Shown here: positions 46,806 through 58,561 of the stretch, one piece after another | Numbering within the stretch: the stretch's first letter is position 1 | Layout: the number at the start of each line of letters is the position of its first letter | NCBI GenBank assembly: GCA_973895155.1 | Contig: OZ316895.1 | Location: forward strand, 9,734,001-9,798,000 | Source of the DNA: Marsupella aquatica | Lineage: Eukaryota; Marchantiophyta | Direction of reading: 5' to 3' | Length of the DNA: 64,000 bases | Notes under the pieces: model-generated | The model's database searches: none | Told to the model about the DNA's origin: nothing | Seen by the model: the letters and a program-made list of their open reading frames with translations, nothing else | Translations under genes and position numbers: made by a program

Positions 46806-48268
46806 TTTAGCAGATCCCCCTAATTGTTCAAAGGTCTTCCCGACCTTAGTTTAATCTGAGATTTTTTGTGCTTGATCTTTGTTATTCAAACTCCTTATTG
46901 GCAGGAATTCAACCTTTTTCATGTTGTGTAGTTTAGATTTTAAATTAAGTTCTTACAACACCTAGGTGTTTCCTCTTACACTTTCTGTATGCACCCCTCA
47001 ACTTCTCTTCTCTTTCCAGGTATGGAAAGGCATGTCTTTCCATTTCCCTTACTTGCATCCCACTTAGACCTATAAAACCTTTTAGGATTGCTCATTTTCC
47101 TAGGGCAAAACATTATTCAGTAATGGAGATTGCTGATTAGTTTTTTCCTCCTTCCATTTTAACAAGTCATTGAGAGTCAAGGTCTTGTATAGAAGTAAAG
47201 CTTGTTGTTATAAAGAGTGATTGAATTCAGGAGATTCTTTCGGGTGACTGAATTTGATTACTAGCTCATGAGGTTCATATTGAATTCATTGCTAGGCCTG
47301 CTTGTTGTGACAAGATTTGCTAGCCAATTTGAGAACGAATGCTTGAATGTGAGAAGCAAAATTCCATTTTCATAGTAAATAGTACCGTTACTTTGCACTG
47401 GAATAAACCTTAGTGTTCGACTTGAATTGCGTTTCGCTAAGAGTTGAACCATGTTGACGTCATCTTAAGGTTTATCTTTGCATTCGTAACCTGAAATCTA
47501 CTTTGGGTTTGGTGAGCAAGATTCTTTCATTCAGTATTGTTATAGATTAAGAGGAAGGAAAGATTGGCAAGATTAATTTCCATTTGCATATGATAAGACC
47601 ATATTCCTTTCTGAAGGAGTGACAGTATCAAATTGTGAATTTAGTTCTCTCAATCTAAACCTACTTTTAATCATAACTCAGAAGTTTACTCTGGTTGTGT
47701 TTTGATTAATTTATTCATTTTTGCTTTGAGTAGTAGGAGATGTGTGAGTAGAGACTGTAAAACTCTCAAATGGATAAAAGTATTCAATCTCTTCCAATTT
47801 TGTTCTTGAAGGGATTGAAACTCGAGTTTTAAAGTGTAAAGCGTCACTTTTGGTTCTTTCGACCATACGACACAATAGTTACCAAAAAAAATGAGGGTGA
47901 AATTTATGTGTTATCTCCAAGATCATAGGTGGAACAACCATGTTGAGGGTGAGAATTTCAGCCATGGTGGCGGTGGAGAAGTAGCTTCAACCAAAAAGGA
48001 TCAAGCTTGGTCAACTAATTGCCCCATATAGTATTGAATAAGGATGATGCTGACACAAGAATTTGGCGACACTGGGCAGGAAGAGAGTTCGAGAGTGCTT
48101 ATGTAAGCAAGCTGGGCATTCAGAAGGTTATGTGGATGGAAAAAGGCTTGCACAAGCAGAGTGTGAACCAGTCAGTGGCTTAAAGGTTCCAGTGGAGACT
48201 GGAAACACTAGGGCGTCTCAGACCTGCAGGCAAACCCCAAGTTACGGGAAACCACATATGGCATTAAC
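46806..48268. other. Intergenic between two solo LTRs, no gene seen
   Basis: About 1.5 kb, AT-rich, no recognisable gag or pol remnant. The two flanking LTRs face opposite ways and have different target duplications, so this is not a retrotransposon interior. Confidence 0.55.
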
Positions 48269-48600
48269 TGTTAAGGATTGCTCTTAGTCTTATGACTCAT
48301 AGGTTACAGTACTTAGGCTAACCATAGTTAGGATCTTAACTGAGGTTAGATTAGTCATGTGTGACCTTGTATATACCAGGGCTAGTGTAAGCCGCTGGAG
48401 TGTGGTGCTTACTCATTGTAATAGAGCAACTTGAGGAAGAGGGAGAGCATGTGTGTTCGTCTACTCTTGAAGTAAAGCTTGAGTGTTCGTGTGGACGTAG
48501 CCTTGGAGAAGAGGTGAACCACGTAGAGATTGTGTCGACTACGTGTGCATGGAATGAGTCATGGTTGTATTGTCGTTGCGAATGACGTCTTAGTTCAACA
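48269..48600 (+). mobile_element. Solo LTR, copy 2 (more diverged)
   Basis: Begins TGTTAAGGATTGCTCTTAG and ends GTTCAACA, flanked by a 5-base duplication TTAAC (48264-48268 and 48601-48605). Shared blocks with the other copies: GGTGAACCACGTAGAGA-like region, TGTGTCGACTA, GTTGCGAATG and GTCTTAGT/GTCTATG near the end. Clear differences throughout show it is an older insertion or another subfamily. Confidence 0.88.
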
Positions 48601-51175
48601 TTAACTCCAGTAATTGCCACATGAAATGGGTTTGGACCAGAGAAGGGAGCCGGGTTTGATCCGTCTCATGAGGCACTAGTTGCGGGAAGTGGCCTGCTCA
48701 AACTGAACTCGGTTTTCCAAAATGTCCACAACAGCAAGGCAGGAAAGTGTCAACTCGCAAGAGATTGTCGGCGTTTGAATTCGTATTTGAGCAAATCTCT
48801 TGTGTCATTTTTGCAATCAACTTATTGATTGGCGAGGTCCTTTGATGGCGCCCAGGAAATTCAAACATGGAGAGGAGGCTCAGCTGCGCCCAACTGATAA
48901 ATATGCACTCGACCTTAACTCATCCGCCTTTCTGAAGAGCAGTATGATTTCTGTCTAATCAAAGAATTACCATTACTCCCCCGTAGTTAGTGTTAAGCCA
49001 CCCCGCACTCAAAAGACGGATGACTTCACGTCTTCACAGACAGCTTTCATGTTCATAAATTTTTCATGGCAAAGACGTTATGGTATGGTTCATCTGGATA
49101 TTTTTAGGTCAACTGTTATGGTCTGTTGAAGCATCAACTTCCCACTTCCCCCTTCCCCCTTCCCCACATAGTAGGGAAACTGGAAACTTTACTTTGGTGA
49201 GACCTGGAAGAAACGCCCTCACTTGCCTTGAAAAATCAACTCAAACGGTTTAGGCTTTAGTGCAAATTTTATTACTTGGGAAAAGTGCCAGAAAAGTACA
49301 ATAAAAGAAAAATTGAAAAGTGGATTGCTTCTGTAGTAGGTGACTTGGTCCACACCGGGAACCTCTCACGGATTGGGCGGAGGTCCAAGTGTGAACAATT
49401 AGTTAGATATAGTCAATAACTGCAAGTGCATGGACAGAAGCATTCTACAGTCGGGCATGTCGTGTCAATCAGCTATGGAGGGAAATGTATTATTGGCTTC
49501 CTTGGTTTGCTATTTTTATAATATACTATAGATGACGCCATGTGATCATGCACAAGAATCCCCATGCAGGACCCCATTGTCAAGAATAGAATACCAAACC
49601 TTTCTGTTGCCAAACAGATTGGGGCCTACGGCTGTAAGGAGTAGACCATGAAAGGTAGACTTCACTCATGTATCAAAGCAGATGTTTGACCATCTTCTCT
49701 CTGTAAATGCCAATCTTTGGGGAACTAATGTAGGAGTTTTGCACTTAGAGACCACTTAAATAAGTGCAAATTATCGGGTTAATTTTAGTAATCGATCAAT
49801 GAAAAAATTAGGTGAAAATTACAATTGCTGACAATAGCAATACACTAGTCATTGCCCCTTTCAATTAACAATGGATTTCAAAACAGCCTACTTCAGAACT
49901 GAGCGAGTGTTTGGTAGAATCAATTTGTTAAGTAATACTAAATTAGACCTGGAGTGTAATACTAACCCAATCCTCATTAATTGCATACACAATCCTACAA
50001 TAAGTGCAATTATAACAGAAATTTTGTCTTGTCAATTAATCACAAGTGTTGCCAAGACGATGCATTTACTTATTAGTTTCCATCTGCAGTTTTCATAGGT
50101 CTTTCCTGCCACCCAAATTTTGCAATAAGCAACAAGCAAGTGAAGCTCCAAATCCATTGTTTCCCCATTGGGGGTTGATTGATTATTTGCCGTCAATGTG
50201 ATTTTGCCCTGACACTAATTTGCACTTACGGTGGCTTTACAAAAAGTGAAGGACCCATTGTTCTTTAATTTAGTTCCCGCTTAATCTGAACAGTCTAATG
50301 AGTGGAAACTTCTCGAGTTGGCTTTGGAAGAACATGGGCCCACTAGGTTTGGTGTCTATCAACCTTACATGGCCCAAGAAGATGCTGATGTGGAGAAATG
50401 TGTCTAGAATTTAAAACTACCTTCAGGGGTGGTCCAAATTCACTTCAACAGATTTTTGGTATGGTGCCCATCTTAAGAACAAGAAGGGCCATCCTGTTTG
50501 CTTTGGTGAAAAATAGTCACTAGTGGAGGGGACTCTTTGTAAAGTCACCCTTTAGAACAAGAAGTGCCATGTTTCATGCATCAAAGAATGCATACATACG
50601 ATAAGTTTGCTCCAAGGGTCCACCACTCGTGGAGTCAACGGGCAGCCAATGAAAAGGGCAGTCTCAGGCACTTGGGCCATGGTCCCCTGCTCCCAGCTAT
50701 TGACTATGTCAGGTTGTGAGTTTCAAACAACTCCCAAGTAATCCATTTTTTCCATATGACTTACCCACAACATGTGGTACAAAGTATGGACTGCAACCAG
50801 TCATGGAGAGGCAGGAGCAGTCCAGGTGGGTAGCGGGGAGCACCAAAATGAGGGGCGTCAGGGGAAGCAACTCTCCCCACTCCCCACAGAAGTGCCCCTT
50901 GCCCCAAGTGTGCGCTCCTTGGCTTTTGCTAACTCACAGATCTCCTGACCGTACTCCTCATTTGTAAGCAATCCTCGTTGCATGGAACCTTAAGCCTGAT
51001 GGTAATTGTACATAAAAAATGAGCAGCATAAGGTGTATTGTGCTATGACAAGCTTTCACTAGTTGAATCTATTTTCCATTTCATGTTAAATCCAATCATT
51101 TTTTGTATCAGTGAGTGTTGCTCCTTCTCCTTGTCCAGTTGCTCGTCCAGTTGCTGCTGCTTTTTGATGTGCAGT
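48601..51175. other. Intergenic, no gene seen
   Basis: About 2.6 kb without a supported gene. ORFs at 49871 and 50716 are short and lack recognisable features. Confidence 0.5.
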
Positions 51176-51179
51176 TATC

Positions 51180-51374
51180 ATGACCCTAACCGTGCCATAC
51201 TTACTATGACCTGCTTGTTTACGTGCAGTTACCTTGACCCTAACCACGCTATACTTACCATCACCCAAACCTTGCCATTAGAGAGGGATTATTGAATATT
51301 TTTATGACCCTGACCGTGCCATACTTACCATGACCCGAAACTTGCCATTAGAGAGGGATTCTTGTATACTTTTC
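51180..51374. repeat. Short tandem duplications (TGACCCTAACC units)
   Basis: Units start at 51180, 51234 and 51304, each with TGACCCT[AG]ACC, GCCATACTTAC (or GCTATACTTAC) and, in the last two, CTTGCCATTAGAGAGGGATT. The last two units are about 70 bases each. Confidence 0.8.
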
Positions 51375-52561
51375 TCATTACTTGCATGTGATTTTTGCCT
51401 TGCACGAGGTTGCACTTAGAGATGGACTAATTATTCGCCAGGAATTCTGCACGAGACATTATTTAACAGCCGGGAAAAGGACCTGGGGGCGGCCGGAGCC
51501 CCGGTCCAGGATGCATGGATTATGTATATAATATAGGATAGAAACAGAGAAGTGAACTGTAGCAAGTCAACTCTTTAAATTAAGATAATCTGATGGGAAG
51601 CTGCACGGTTGGCAACGCGTATCAATCTGCTACGCTATGGATAACTTCGTGGAAAGTTGATTGTGGGTCTCGAGCAATTATTCCGTCGCTCGTCAGCTAC
51701 TCGTCGGCGGAGGTGGGTAGCTGAACAGAAGAGGTTTCGATTCTCAGGCGCAACTGGGGAAGAGATTCCCGTGTACAGTGACGAGTGAAATGAATGAATC
51801 TCCCTTCTCTGCGACCTTCCTTGATCCCTCTGATTGCGAGCACGCGAGGTGGAGGGATGAGGACTGACCGAGCAGTCCAGTGGGTTGCAGACAGAGGTAT
51901 TCACCGCTGAAGCATGAACCGCACCTAGTACAGACAGTTAGCCCTGTACTGAGATACAAAGAGAGACTGTTATCTACAGAAGTGATTGAAGTCTTGCATA
52001 ATTGCCCAGCAGATGACTAGGAATTGCAGCACAAGCCTCAAATCATTCCAGTTTCAATTGAGCAGTGAGAGAGGTAGGAAATATTGTAGATTGACTTGGA
52101 ATTCGTGAATTCCAACCAGCCCAGTCATATTGAACACCCTCTGCTAGTCTTCGTTGCTAATCAGTCAATAAGCAAGTCGACCGTTTTTTGCACTTTCCTA
52201 TGAGGGCTTTCATCACCTAAGACCCTCGGAAGCCGAATCCTGGTCCATCACCTTTCCTTGCATGGAGCAGGTACCACTCGCTGAGTGGAAGTGAGGGGAT
52301 TTGTGATTGCGAGAAAGTGGCTAGGGTTTTAATCTTGCGACAGTATTTTGACTTCAAGGAGTTCATCGTATGTAGAATTCTGAGTAATCTTTGAGTTCAT
52401 AGGTGGATCAATTGAGGTGTCCATTTCTGATCTTGTTCGAAGATTAAGAAGTCCATATTCGCGTGACAGCAAGAAGAGTATACCTACGTCGAACTGTTGT
52501 AAGGATTAGAGGAGGAAAAGGAGGAGGATACCATAAGGTGAACTATTGCAGATCAGATACA
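51375..52561. other. Upstream region of the membrane-protein gene
   Basis: GC content rises towards 52.4 kb. No coding exon recognised. It may hold the promoter and 5' UTR of the gene starting at 52562. Confidence 0.4.
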
Positions 52562-53212
52562 ATGACAGGAATGTCTGTGGAGTTCGTGGGGAAGGCGGCA
52601 GTCGGACAGACTCCAGAAGGCACGAGCTCGGTGCAGATTTTGGGCAAAGCTGCGGTCGAGAGTGAGGACGGGACCTCACTGGAGATCATCGGTCAGGCGG
52701 CCGTGTCGCTGGATTTCATCGGGAAGGGTGTTGTGCAGGATTCAAAAGGGAACTCTGTAACTCGTGCACATATGGTCCATTTCTCGTGGACGAGTGCGTG
52801 TCTGACATGCACAGGGATCAGCCTCTGGTGCGTGATACTCTTCGTGCGGTTCGTTTACCTTTGGCAGCAATGTCTACTTGCCGGAGGAGCCAGCTCAATG
52901 TCCGTGGTGCGGGCCTCAGTGGTTCTCGGAACGGAGGTAGGGTTGTTCGCCATGGCCGTCTTGCTGGTCTTGTTGGTACCGAGAATGATCGTCACGTGGA
53001 CGACTGCTGTGGTGTTCCAGTATATTCTCGGGGTAATTGTGAGTGGAGAGAGCGGCAAAAAGCAGATTGTTCGGGAGGGAAATAAAATCGCCAAAGAAAT
53101 CTCTTGGATCACACTCACAAGCGTCTTCGAGGAGGGAAATGCTGTGGCCGCTGCTGTCTTGATCGTTTGCTTCACGACCACCGCAGTTTTGAGAAAAATG
53201 CTCGCAGTCTGA
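52562..53212 (+). CDS. Probable small multi-pass membrane protein with GKAAV repeats
   Basis: From ATG 52562 (MTGMSVEFVGKAAV) the frame runs 216 codons to TGA at 53210-53212. The N-terminal third has four related short repeats: VEFVGKAAVG, VQILGKAAVE, LEIIGQAAV and LDFIGKGVVQ, separated by polar turns (TPEGTS, SEDGTS, DSKGNS), suggesting a small beta-strand repeat. The rest has about four hydrophobic helices: GISLWCVILFVRFVYL, GLFAMAVLLVLLV, WTTAVVFQYILGVIV and AVAAAVLIVCFTTTAV. GC-rich, codon-like composition unlike its AT-rich surroundings supports a real gene. No family recognised. An in-frame GTG 99 bases upstream would extend it with a basic stretch, but ATG is preferred. Confidence 0.55.
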   Translation: MTGMSVEFVGKAAVGQTPEGTSSVQILGKAAVESEDGTSLEIIGQAAVSLDFIGKGVVQDSKGNSVTRAHMVHFSWTSACLTCTGISLWCVILFVRFVYLWQQCLLAGGASSMSVVRASVVLGTEVGLFAMAVLLVLLVPRMIVTWTTAVVFQYILGVIVSGESGKKQIVREGNKIAKEISWITLTSVFEEGNAVAAAVLIVCFTTTAVLRKMLAV

Positions 53213-56200
53213 TTATTCAACAGTGTCCAGAACTGAGTTGTTTGTTATTTCTCTGGTAATCCGACTTTTGAGACTCCGAACCAAGTAGACTTCTTTGGTT
53301 TCACCGGCCCCTTATCCGTGTGGATTCCAACCAACATATGCCCCCTTCTCCGTCGTCTACCAGCTCTTCAGAGGCCGGGTATGTTCAAATGTATGCGTCG
53401 GATATCTACCGAGTTATCTTCTCAATCTCTCGCGGTTTCCACAAACCGCTAACGCGACCCCGATAAAGCCTTAATTGGGTGATGGGTTTGCGGGGAATTT
53501 GCACTTGTACAGAACGTCATGATCACATTGAGCTGCATCCTCTTGCCTTCGGCGGACCTACATTCCTAGATTGTTTTTCGACAATAATCTTTTAGAGTAC
53601 ACAAGCTTCAGCAAAGTTAGAGGCCAGCTTTGTTCACGTCCTTCACATGAGGATGAAACAACGGGAGAAGCAGCAACGAAGACGTACTTTTGAATCCAGT
53701 AATTAACAAGGAATCCGGAGCAAGAAAGGTCGCCCAGGCGGCCATCGATCAGCAAGATCATCCGGGGTTCTGGAGTGTGCAGTGGAGGATCGAGGCAGGC
53801 ATTTACTTTTACATAAGAGTACCGATTCTCATTGGAGTGTGTACGCATTCTCGAGACGTGCGCGAAGCGCTGGTTAAGATGGGCACTAAAGTGGAATGCT
53901 GAAGGAGTTTTGAGTGTAAAGCCAGTCAGCCAGGTATACGTCACTAAAAGCTCTTGTACAAATTAATTGTATCATGGGAGTTCCGGGAAGAAAGTTGCAA
54001 TGCTAGCGAGTTCGGAAAATTTCGAAGAGAGCACTGTTCAATCTCTTAGCTTGCGAAATGCAACTACGATATAAGTGACCAAGGAGTCTGCTGGTACCCT
54101 CAGATATATAGATTACCACTGGCCCTGACTTTTGTTGTCTGGCACATGCAGTGGACTGAATACTCAAGGAGTAATCTGAGTGCTGGTTTAAAGTTGCTGC
54201 AAAATAGCTTGCACCTTTGTTCTAACTCTCGTCAGTTGATGCTTTCAAATTCCTAATTATATGAATCCAAAGCCATGGTAGCAGGACTTCCAAACGTACC
54301 TCGCTATAAAACGAGTTATGTCGACCTCATTGCAGTGTTATGATTAATTGCATTGCATTGTCCTCTGCGTTTTGGTTAATGAAACCGTCTCTGATGTACG
54401 TGAACGAATCTTCTCAAATCAATTTGATCTCCTTTGTCATTCCTCTGCGTTTTGGAAATCTGAATAGTCTCAAGTACGTGAAGGAATCTCCTCAAGTCAA
54501 TTGGTCTACTTTGTCAGTGTTGGTATCATAAATTGCATTGCGCTCACTCAGTAGTCTCAGGTGAAGGAATCGGACCAGCTCAATTAGTCTCCTCTTTAGT
54601 TGTGATATGATCACTTGCATCATGCTCTGCGTTTTGTTTTTGAAAGATTAGTAGTCTGAAGTGAAGGAATTCTACGGACGAGTAGTGAATCTCACGGGCA
54701 AATCACTTCTTTCAGATCCAAAATGGTCACTCTAATCAGCTATGGCTTGGGCTCTGCAGCTTGCCATGGATTATGGTCCTTGCATTATAATTACTTTACC
54801 ATTGTGACATTGATCAGCCAACTGCCTCAACTGGGTGAACAATGATTATAATTGCCTGCTCGTGCCGTCTGAGCAGTAGCTTCTGAACGATTGATTGCAC
54901 CATTACCCCCGCCCCAAAGTAAACCACGAAGGGTTAACCTACCAAACACTCCCAAATGTTAGTGATTTGGCTCATGATCCAATTCTGAGTTTCACCATGT
55001 TCTCTTCTATGTGTTATGGTGTCTTAGATCAGGATTTTTGCAGACACTCCCCTGGTGCAGAAATGATTTGCTGGTAATCGTGTCTCTAATTGCAGCCATT
55101 ACGAATCACAGCCTGTTACCCCCTCAAGGAAGATGGGCTACCCTACTCCGTTGAAGACCAAACACAAATTCTCCCTCCACAACCTCGCTGAACCTTTGGA
55201 GAGAGACATAGGCAAACTGTCCAGTCCAACAGTATTCTTTGTATAAGATTCAGCTTCGCTGATATGAGAAAAAACCTGACCCAGAATATTCTCCCAGATT
55301 ATCAATAAAAGCATTTAGTTTTTGGTTTACGGATGATGCTGAATCTAGCAGAAAGCATTAATTGGAATTCCCGCCATTAAGTTAAATGATGAAAGCTTTT
55401 CACTTTATTCCTGGCTAATTTTTGAAGCATCCGGTCCAGCAATCTATGCTGAATACCCAACAAACTTCTAAACAAAACTATGTCAATGCTCGTGCAGTGC
55501 ATAGTATTGTTGATAGTAACTGATATTGAGCCAAAGTGAGATGGCTAGATCGAGGAAGTCAGACTCTACGGGGAGTCATCTAGTAAGTGGATTTCAAGGA
55601 GGGTGTAAGTTGTAACAAGAGTGATGGGTTGGGCACGGAAAAGATGCTTTGTGGCACCTTAGGCTCATCTCATGGTTAGGAAAAAATGTCACTGTAGTTA
55701 AACAGCTAGGGAGGCTTTGTAACACATTGGCATTTAGTAAAGACCATGAGAAAGAAGAGTGAAATGTGTATATTGTAATATTTAGATTTCTGGTATAACC
55801 AGGATAAAGCTTCACAAATATTGTAATCACTACAAATTTTGCCATTATTTCCATTGGAAAATAATATACTGCCAGAATGTAGCGTGAAAATTCAGCAATA
55901 TCCTGAAAAATTTTAGCCCCCAAATCGAGGGTCTTATCAACAAATCCTGATCCTCAATTTGCATCCAATGACCACTAGCAATTGTGAACACCTTAGGGAA
56001 ATTTTACAGAATTGCCCCACAAAGGTTTGAGACTTACTAAAATGTCACTTCAATGTCTCAATTGGATTAAATGTGTCCTTATTTACGGACCCAATGAGGG
56101 ATCTCTTGCAAATTCCCTGGCACAAGAGTGCGCCATGTCAGCGCGGATGTAGACAAACAGGACTAGACGTGTTTGTGAGAAAAACTAACCGCCCCCAATC

Positions 56201-56355
56201 GTGTTTGGGTTGGTTTAATTTGCCGTAACATTTAATGCGCCGTGCCATCAAAACTAAGAGTAAAAGTAGTAATAAAAATAACAAAAATACAAAGAATGAG
56301 ATGGATCTTCTCTTAAACATAACCTTTTTTTTAACATTTGCATTTTGTCATATTA
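53213..56355. other. Intergenic, no gene seen
   Basis: About 3.1 kb. Apart from the repeat field at 54330-54680 no structure or credible ORF was found. Confidence 0.5.
54330..54680. repeat. Four degenerate ~80-100-bp tandem units
   Basis: Units contain CTCTGCGTTTTG, then TAGTCT, GTACGTGAA[CG]GAATC or GTGAAGGAAT, then CTCAANTCAATT and TCTCCTTTG. They are at about 54355, 54440, 54540 and 54625 and differ considerably. Confidence 0.7.
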
Positions 56356-56360
56356 AAAGT

Positions 56361-56704
56361 TGTTAGATATTGCTCTAGTCTTGTGACTCATGAACTAACC
56401 ACAGTTAATCTAACTCGGGTTAGGATTTAACTAATGTTAGCGATAGTGTTGTTGTGTATATAGCCAGGGCTGATGCCAGACCCTGGTGGAACTTAGGTTC
56501 ATTGTTACGGAGCTAGTTGAGAGATAGGGAGAGTTTGTGTTGTGGATGCTTGGTATGGCCGGTCGGCCTAGAGTGCAGTAAAGCTCTTGTGTGTTCCCGT
56601 GGACATAGCCTCATGTGGAGGTGAACCACGTATCTCTCTGTGTCGACTATTGTGCGTTGGATGGTTCATGGGCTTGCCGTTGCGAATGTCGTCTATGCTC
56701 AACA
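56361..56704 (+). mobile_element. Solo LTR, copy 3
   Basis: 344 bases, beginning TGTTAGATATTGCTCTAG and ending TATGCTCAACA, with a perfect 5-base target duplication AAAGT (56356-56360 and 56705-56709). It is a near match to the minus-strand copy at 46457-46805. A TATA-like GTGTATATAGCC lies about 100 bases in, as expected for the LTR promoter. Confidence 0.94.
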
Positions 56705-56929
56705 AAAGTAATCATTTATAAATTGTGTTTTCATTTTTTATTGAATTTTACTAAATGGATATATCAATGTTTGAGAAAGGGAAGTTAAGTAACTACCCAA
56801 CACTCAATTCAATGGTGGAAGACCTTAGGCTCATTAGCGACGAAAGGCAATCTTGAGGCTCATTAAGAGCCTCGGGTACACACCTGCCCGCGCCTACTGC
56901 CCGTCCTTTTACATATTTTTTTGAATGTT

Positions 56930-57060
56930 AATAGCGTGAATGATCCCCACTTTTTGGGTGGGGTGAATGTTAAAATGCATTCTTTGACACAACCGGTTTG
57001 GAACCCGGGACCTCCTGATCCCTAACTGATCTGTGCTACCATTGAATCTCTCCACAATTC
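56930..57060 (-). mobile_element. tRNA-derived SINE-like element
   Basis: On the minus strand, A box TGGTAGCACAG at 57041-57031 and B box GGTTCCAAACC at 57005-56995, followed by a 3' part with CCCCACCCAAAAAGTGGGG (56963-56945) and a T/A-rich end. The tail block matches the element at 11660-11835. The head looks like a tRNA but the acceptor stem cannot be closed, so it is a SINE and not a tRNA gene. Confidence 0.6.
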
Positions 57061-57203
57061 GTGACAACATTCTTTCGCTCCAGACATTTATCCTAAAATC
57101 AGACGCAATACATACAGGCAGCACTAACGAGGTAATCAATGCGGATTAGCATTAATTATCCTCGAGATTGAGTTTCGTCCTTAATGGTACATGCTGAAGG
57201 ATA

Positions 57204-57953
57204 TTATGTCTCTCTCAGCACAAGAAACCCTGGAAGATTGGAGTAGACCATTTCCACAACATCCATGAAATCTTGTGAAGGATTGACAACATCGTCATCA
57301 CTTTTGTCAAAGAGTATGCGACGCAGCCTGGACTTCTCTGCAGTGGACATTAAATCCACAACATTGCGGATCTTTTCTCATAATGACCTTGCCTGTTTGT
57401 GCTGGCTTGCGACATATCATAGCAAAGGCATCATCTTGTGCAACAATACGGTGCAAATTGCAAAAGCAGCCTTTTTAACATCACCATTGACCATACCTTG
57501 CACTCATTTAGGTAGTTGTTTTCTTTTGTTAAGAGGGAGAGTGTGAGGGGTGGGAGTGGGATAGAAGGACTCTGGAGAAAGGGAACATAAGAAGGAGGAC
57601 CCACAAGAGGGAGGAGAGAAGGGGCAGGGAGAGGATGAAAAAAGTGTTGCATCACCCTCCTTGGATCCCATAGTTTCCGTGAATTGCCCGTCTCGCATAG
57701 ATCTAATCAACTTGCCTCCATGGCACTTCTTTTCCTGAATGACTTCCTCCACAACATCTTTTGCACAACAGCATCTTCTACACAAAGACATATTTTTTGC
57801 AACATCTTTTGTGGGCACAATCATAGAGCTACAATAGTTCCATATAATTAGGAATAGGATAATGTCCTGGTTAGAGGGCATTGTGGGATATACTGCCCGT
57901 AACCAAGACATTAATGTATGTAAAAACTTGAGTGACTTTTCAGTAACAAACAA
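57204..57953 (-). pseudogene. Decayed ORF of about 250 codons, unrecognised
   Basis: One minus-strand frame stays coherent across 250 codons with only three stops, all TGA (57504-57506, 57417-57419, 57378-57380), before TAA at 57204-57206. Segments: MSWLRAVYPTMPSNQD, AKDVVEEVIQEKKCHGG, SMRDGQFTETMGSKEGD, a Pro/Ser-rich part, MVNGDVKKAAFAICTVLL, EKIRNVVDLMSTAEKSRL and DDDVVNPSQDFMDVVEMVY. Each TGA could be a mutated CGA (Arg). No family recognised; likely a transposon gene or captured host fragment. Confidence 0.45.
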
Positions 57954-58156
57954 GAAAAAGTGAATCCCTGAAATAGAAAATTCAAATTAAAGGGTCATCC
58001 AAGAAGTGGTTGCTATGGAATTGGCCAAAAATATAAGTTCTTTAGTTATATTAGATTCTATTCATAGATATTTTATTAGTATCAATCATCTTGAGATCTT
58101 GACTAAATTTAATTATTTTTTTGGTATAGTAAAATTATATTTAATTTTTACTTTTA

Positions 58157-58174
58157 CTATATATATATATATAT
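58157..58174. repeat. TA microsatellite
   Basis: A run of about nine TA dinucleotides in an AT-rich stretch. Confidence 0.9.
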
Positions 58175-58507
58175 GGTGTATTGTATAATCCCCTCCTCAA
58201 AAAAAGGGGTGCATTATGGAGAATTAATGCATCTAACACTATAATAGGCAATCCCGCCCATTTGGTCACTTTCGTCCGTCATCCCGTTATGAATTTGAAT
58301 ATCAGCGGGAATGAAACTGAACCGTCAGATTAAAGCATCTCTTTTTTGTATCCATCCGATTGTGAAACAAGACATGCATCAGATTTTGCTCCCTTCCGTG
58401 CACCCCCGTGCACTCCCGTGCACTCATTATGCCCCTCCATCCCCGCCCACAGCAAGGACCTCCGCATAGGGCTTCGCGACCCACATTTACATTCCATGCA
58501 CTTTCTC

Positions 58508-58561
58508 CCTATGGGACTGGCCCTCCTTGCAGAGTGCAACGCACTGGCATAGGGCTCGTTC
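58508..58561 (+). repeat. Dispersed repeat end, copy 3
   Basis: Contains GGGACTGGCCCTCCTTGC and GGCATAGGGCTCGTTC, matching the copies at 1246-1300 and 41455-41508. The 150 bases before it are C-rich (CCCGTGCACTCCCGTGCACT), somewhat like the GC-rich run before copy 2. Confidence 0.6.

Noticed and set aside
56930-57060. A tRNA gene
   Set aside because: A and B boxes are present but the acceptor and T stems cannot be paired properly, and the 3' tail is shared with another SINE-like element.
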